Shown here in pieces: positions 61,531-64,000 of a DNA stretch of 64,000 bases. The translations under genes and the position numbers were made by a program. The notes beneath the pieces were generated by a model. That model was not told where the DNA came from, ran no database searches, and worked only from the letters and a program-made list of their open reading frames with translations. The stretch's first letter is position 1. Every line of letters starts with the position of its first letter. The stretch comes from Phycisphaerales bacterium. GTDB taxonomy: Bacteria > Planctomycetota > UBA1135 > UBA2386. Location: positions 24,108 through 88,107 of the forward strand of contig JADCJE010000032.1 in NCBI GenBank assembly GCA_020247305.1, in the 5' to 3' direction.

Positions 61531-64000
61531 TGCAATTGCGCAAGGAACAGGTCTTGGCGCTGCTGGCGCTGGTCTTCGGCGCGTACGTGGCGCGCAGCTA
61601 CCTCGGTGGCCCGCCGTCCTTCCGCCGGTACAGCCCGGCGGCTGCCGAATACGAAGCCAAGCCCGTCGTGACCCCGCAACTGGTCGCCACGGATGCCGCG
61701 GCCTCGAAGCGCCGCGATCCGTTCACGGAGCCGAGCGAGACGCGGCCGCTGCCGCCGCGCCAGCTGGACTTCCCGCCGCACGCGCCGCTGTCGTTCGCGG
61801 TCCTGCCGCTCGATCCGGGGCCGGACCTGCGGCACGCCTTCGCCCAGCGCGTCGATGGCGCGCCGGTCCTGGGCGTGGCGCTCGCGACCGGCGGCGAGAG
61901 CGCCCCGTCGGCCGGCGGCGAGCTCGGCGCCGATCCGGCGGCGGCGCAGCCGAGCCGTGCCGAGCTCGAAGCGCGCGCGGCGCTGTCGTACGACCGCGTC
62001 TACTACGGCGGCCTCGCGTCGCCGTACTTCGGCACGATCGAGGCCGACGGCCTGGACGTGTACGCGCTGGAGGAGCGCACGGACTTCACCGGCGCAACTC
62101 TGCGCCTGCGGCGCTTCGACCTGACCAAGCAGCGGATCGCCGAAGTGCTGACGCTCGGCGGCGACCAGCTGCGCATCGACCGCGTCGTGCTCGCCGACAC
62201 GCTGCGCAACCAGATCGCGCGCCGCGAGCGCAAGGTGCCGGACCTGCCATCGCACCTGCCGGAGCGACGGGCCCTCGTCGACTGGCTGCTCGAACGCGCC
62301 CGCGAGAACGCCTGGGTGTACGACAAGGCATACCACCACGCGATGCGCTACCGCGAGCTGTCGAAGGGCGACCTCGAAGGGCTGCGGCTGATGCAGCGCG
62401 TCCTGCGCGCGCAAGGCGATCTCGCCGGCGAACTGGCGATGTTGGAGCAATTGCCGCAGGGCGGCAACGAAGGCGCGTTCCGCTTCGAGGGGCTGGGCGT
62501 GCTCAAGGCCCGCCTGGGCCTATGGCGCGACGCCGAGGGCGACCTGCTCGCCGCGGCGAAGCTGCAGCCGACGGACGCACGCCCGCACGCCGCCCTCGCC
62601 GAATTCCTGCGGCAGCGCGGCCGCAGCCGCGAGGCCGTGGCCGCCGCGGCGCGCGCCGAGCAGGCGATCGGCTCGGTGCAGGATCCGAACGCGCGCGCGC
62701 GCATCGGTCGCGTTCTCGTGTCGTGCCGGCTCGCCGTGCTCGATCTTGCCGGCGCCCGCGCGGCCCTGCCGTTGGCGCAGGGCGGGGACGGACCGGCGCA
62801 CTACCTCGAAGGCTGCATCCACTACGCCGCCGGCGACGCCAACGCGGCGCTGGCGTCGTTCCGCAGCGTCACGAATTCGCAGGACCTCGGGGCGGCGGCG
62901 CTTGGCCAGGCCGCGGCGCTGGCCCGCCTGGACAAGCTGCAGGAGGCGCTCGATCTGTTCCTGCGCGTGTTCGACCAGGATCCGCTGTTGCGCCATCGCG
63001 CCGCCACGGGCGTGGCGTGGTCGTTCCTGCGCACCGGCCAGCACGAGGCGGCGCTCGGGTGGATCGACCGCGCGCTCGAAGCGGATCCGACCGATTGCTT
63101 CGCGTTCTATCTGCGTGGCCGCGCGCTGCGTCTCGCCGGCCAGTTGGCCGCCGCCGAGGAGGCGACGGCCGCGGCGCTGCGCCTGCGCGACGACTTCGTG
63201 CACGCCGTCGCCGAGATGGCCGAAGTGCAGGCGGCCCGCGCCGCCGAGTCGCTCAGCGAGGACCAGGCCACGGCCGCCGTCGCCGCCCGCCGGTACGCCG
63301 ATCGCACGGTCGCGCTGGCGGTCGCGCCGGCGCAGGAACTGTTCGAACTGCAGGGCGTCCGGGCGTTCGGGGCCGCCGACGCGCGCGGCGCGATGGCGGC
63401 GTTCGCCGCTGGTCGCGACGCCGCCGCCGACGAGCCGAAGAAGGCGTTCGGCAAGGGCGCGCTGGCCGTCGTCGACTACAGCCGCGGCCTCGTCGAGGAC
63501 GCCACGATCGCGCTGCAGCGGCTGACGCAGGACCTCGGCAAGGACGACCCGATCGCGAAGTGGGCCGGCGCGACGCTCGACGCCATCGACGACCACGCGC
63601 AGAAGGAGACGCTCGGCGACTCGTTCGACCGCGCCGACGTCGGCACGGTCTGGACCGTCGACGCCGACGGCCCCCTCGGCGCCGTCATCGCCGACGGTCG
63701 GCTCGCGTTCCGCGGCCGCTTCAGCCGCACCGGCCAGGGACAGGTCTGGGCCGAGCGCAACGGCGCGATCAAGAAGGGCCGCAACTTCCTCGCCGTCGGC
63801 GCCACCATGCACGCGGGGCCGGCGCAACCGGCGACGCGCGGCTTCGCCGGCATCGGCATCGAGGTGCCGCGCGGCAACCAGGGCACCGACGTCCTGGTCC
63901 GCCTCGGCGTGCGCGAGGGCAAGCCATTCCTGCGCATCGAGGACGGCCGCGCCAACGGCGAACCGGTGGTGGAGCAGAAGGCGCTCGACGTCGCCGGCTT
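61530..64000 (+). CDS. PilP-like/TPR membrane protein, incomplete at the window end
   Basis: At least 823 residues; the frame is open to the last base. One N-terminal membrane helix (VLALLALVFGAYVARSYL) is followed by a proline-rich stretch with KRRDPFTEPSETRPLPP, the kind of sequence found in PilP. From about residue 250 to 660 it has TPR-like repeats (for example KGDLEGLRLMQRVLRAQGD, DAALGWIDRALEADPTD-like helices). From about residue 690 (GDSFDRADVGTVWTVDADG) it has a beta-rich domain similar to LamG/concanavalin-type modules. It starts in a TGATG overlap after a strong site GAAGGAGG (61516-61523). The operon may continue beyond the window, where a secretin gene would be expected. Confidence 0.72.
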   Translation, partial: MQLRKEQVLALLALVFGAYVARSYLGGPPSFRRYSPAAAEYEAKPVVTPQLVATDAAASKRRDPFTEPSETRPLPPRQLDFPPHAPLSFAVLPLDPGPDLRHAFAQRVDGAPVLGVALATGGESAPSAGGELGADPAAAQPSRAELEARAALSYDRVYYGGLASPYFGTIEADGLDVYALEERTDFTGATLRLRRFDLTKQRIAEVLTLGGDQLRIDRVVLADTLRNQIARRERKVPDLPSHLPERRALVDWLLERARENAWVYDKAYHHAMRYRELSKGDLEGLRLMQRVLRAQGDLAGELAMLEQLPQGGNEGAFRFEGLGVLKARLGLWRDAEGDLLAAAKLQPTDARPHAALAEFLRQRGRSREAVAAAARAEQAIGSVQDPNARARIGRVLVSCRLAVLDLAGARAALPLAQGGDGPAHYLEGCIHYAAGDANAALASFRSVTNSQDLGAAALGQAAALARLDKLQEALDLFLRVFDQDPLLRHRAATGVAWSFLRTGQHEAALGWIDRALEADPTDCFAFYLRGRALRLAGQLAAAEEATAAALRLRDDFVHAVAEMAEVQAARAAESLSEDQATAAVAARRYADRTVALAVAPAQELFELQGVRAFGAADARGAMAAFAAGRDAAADEPKKAFGKGALAVVDYSRGLVEDATIALQRLTQDLGKDDPIAKWAGATLDAIDDHAQKETLGDSFDRADVGTVWTVDADGPLGAVIADGRLAFRGRFSRTGQGQVWAERNGAIKKGRNFLAVGATMHAGPAQPATRGFAGIGIEVPRGNQGTDVLVRLGVREGKPFLRIEDGRANGEPVVEQKALDVAG

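Overview
The window is about 64 kb of very GC-rich bacterial DNA (roughly 70% G+C, judged by eye). It is densely coded, and no gap between supported genes exceeds about 210 bases. The gene families point to Planctomycetota: a Tat-exported DUF1501 protein paired with a DUF1549/DUF1553 cytochrome-type protein, an ECF sigma factor translationally coupled to a membrane serine/threonine kinase, and a large secreted protein of planctomycete style. The lineage is inferred from these families; there is no rRNA gene to confirm it. I saw no tRNA, rRNA, CRISPR array, insertion sequence or phage gene.

Layout. 1-1.9 kb: end of a PBP4-type carboxypeptidase, an inositol-phosphatase-like enzyme, and a small conserved protein on the minus strand. 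2.0-11.5 kb: a DNA-repair operon joined by ATGA overlaps, comprising a double-length UvrA with four ABC ATPase domains, an XPB-type helicase and an XPB-associated (Helicase_C_3) protein. 11.5-20.5 kb: mostly housekeeping metabolism, with a FAD oxidoreductase, RsmE, phosphatidylserine synthase, a FolK-PanC fusion, IspE, a SpoVG with an inserted zinc ribbon, a DUF2520 protein and an AroD-AroE fusion. 20.5-31.2 kb: planctomycete signature genes, namely ECF sigma plus kinase, DUF1501 plus DUF1549/1553, and a YCF48-propeller/sialate-acetylesterase fusion.

31.2-41.9 kb: an accessory island. It holds an Sfp-type phosphopantetheinyl transferase, three paralogous ATP-grasp ligases arranged around a glycogen synthase, a small lipoprotein, and an RND efflux pair translationally coupled to the third ATP-grasp gene. 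42-47.6 kb: an S46 peptidase, then a minus-strand operon with a membrane protein, two TusA-type proteins (one fused to OsmC), a DsrE-type protein and a core-only MetE, which looks like a sulfur-relay module. 47.8-52 kb: rpmI-rplT, a clear intrinsic terminator, then pheS-pheT; infC is not at the usual place. 52-57 kb: Nudix hydrolase, RlmI-type methyltransferase, secreted protein and a second RsmE. 57-64 kb: a type IV pilus/type II secretion-like inner-membrane cluster (FHA protein, PilM-PilN fusion, PilO-like, and a PilP-like/TPR protein that runs off the end).

Two sequence-wide patterns stand out. First, many genes have a TAnnnT box only 6-14 bases before the start codon, and seven of them share (G/C)TGGC(C/A) exactly 18 bases upstream of the -10 box. 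This implies leaderless or very short-leader transcripts. Second, multidomain fusions are common (UvrA-UvrA, FolK-PanC, AroD-AroE, PilM-PilN, TusA-OsmC, YCF48-SASA).
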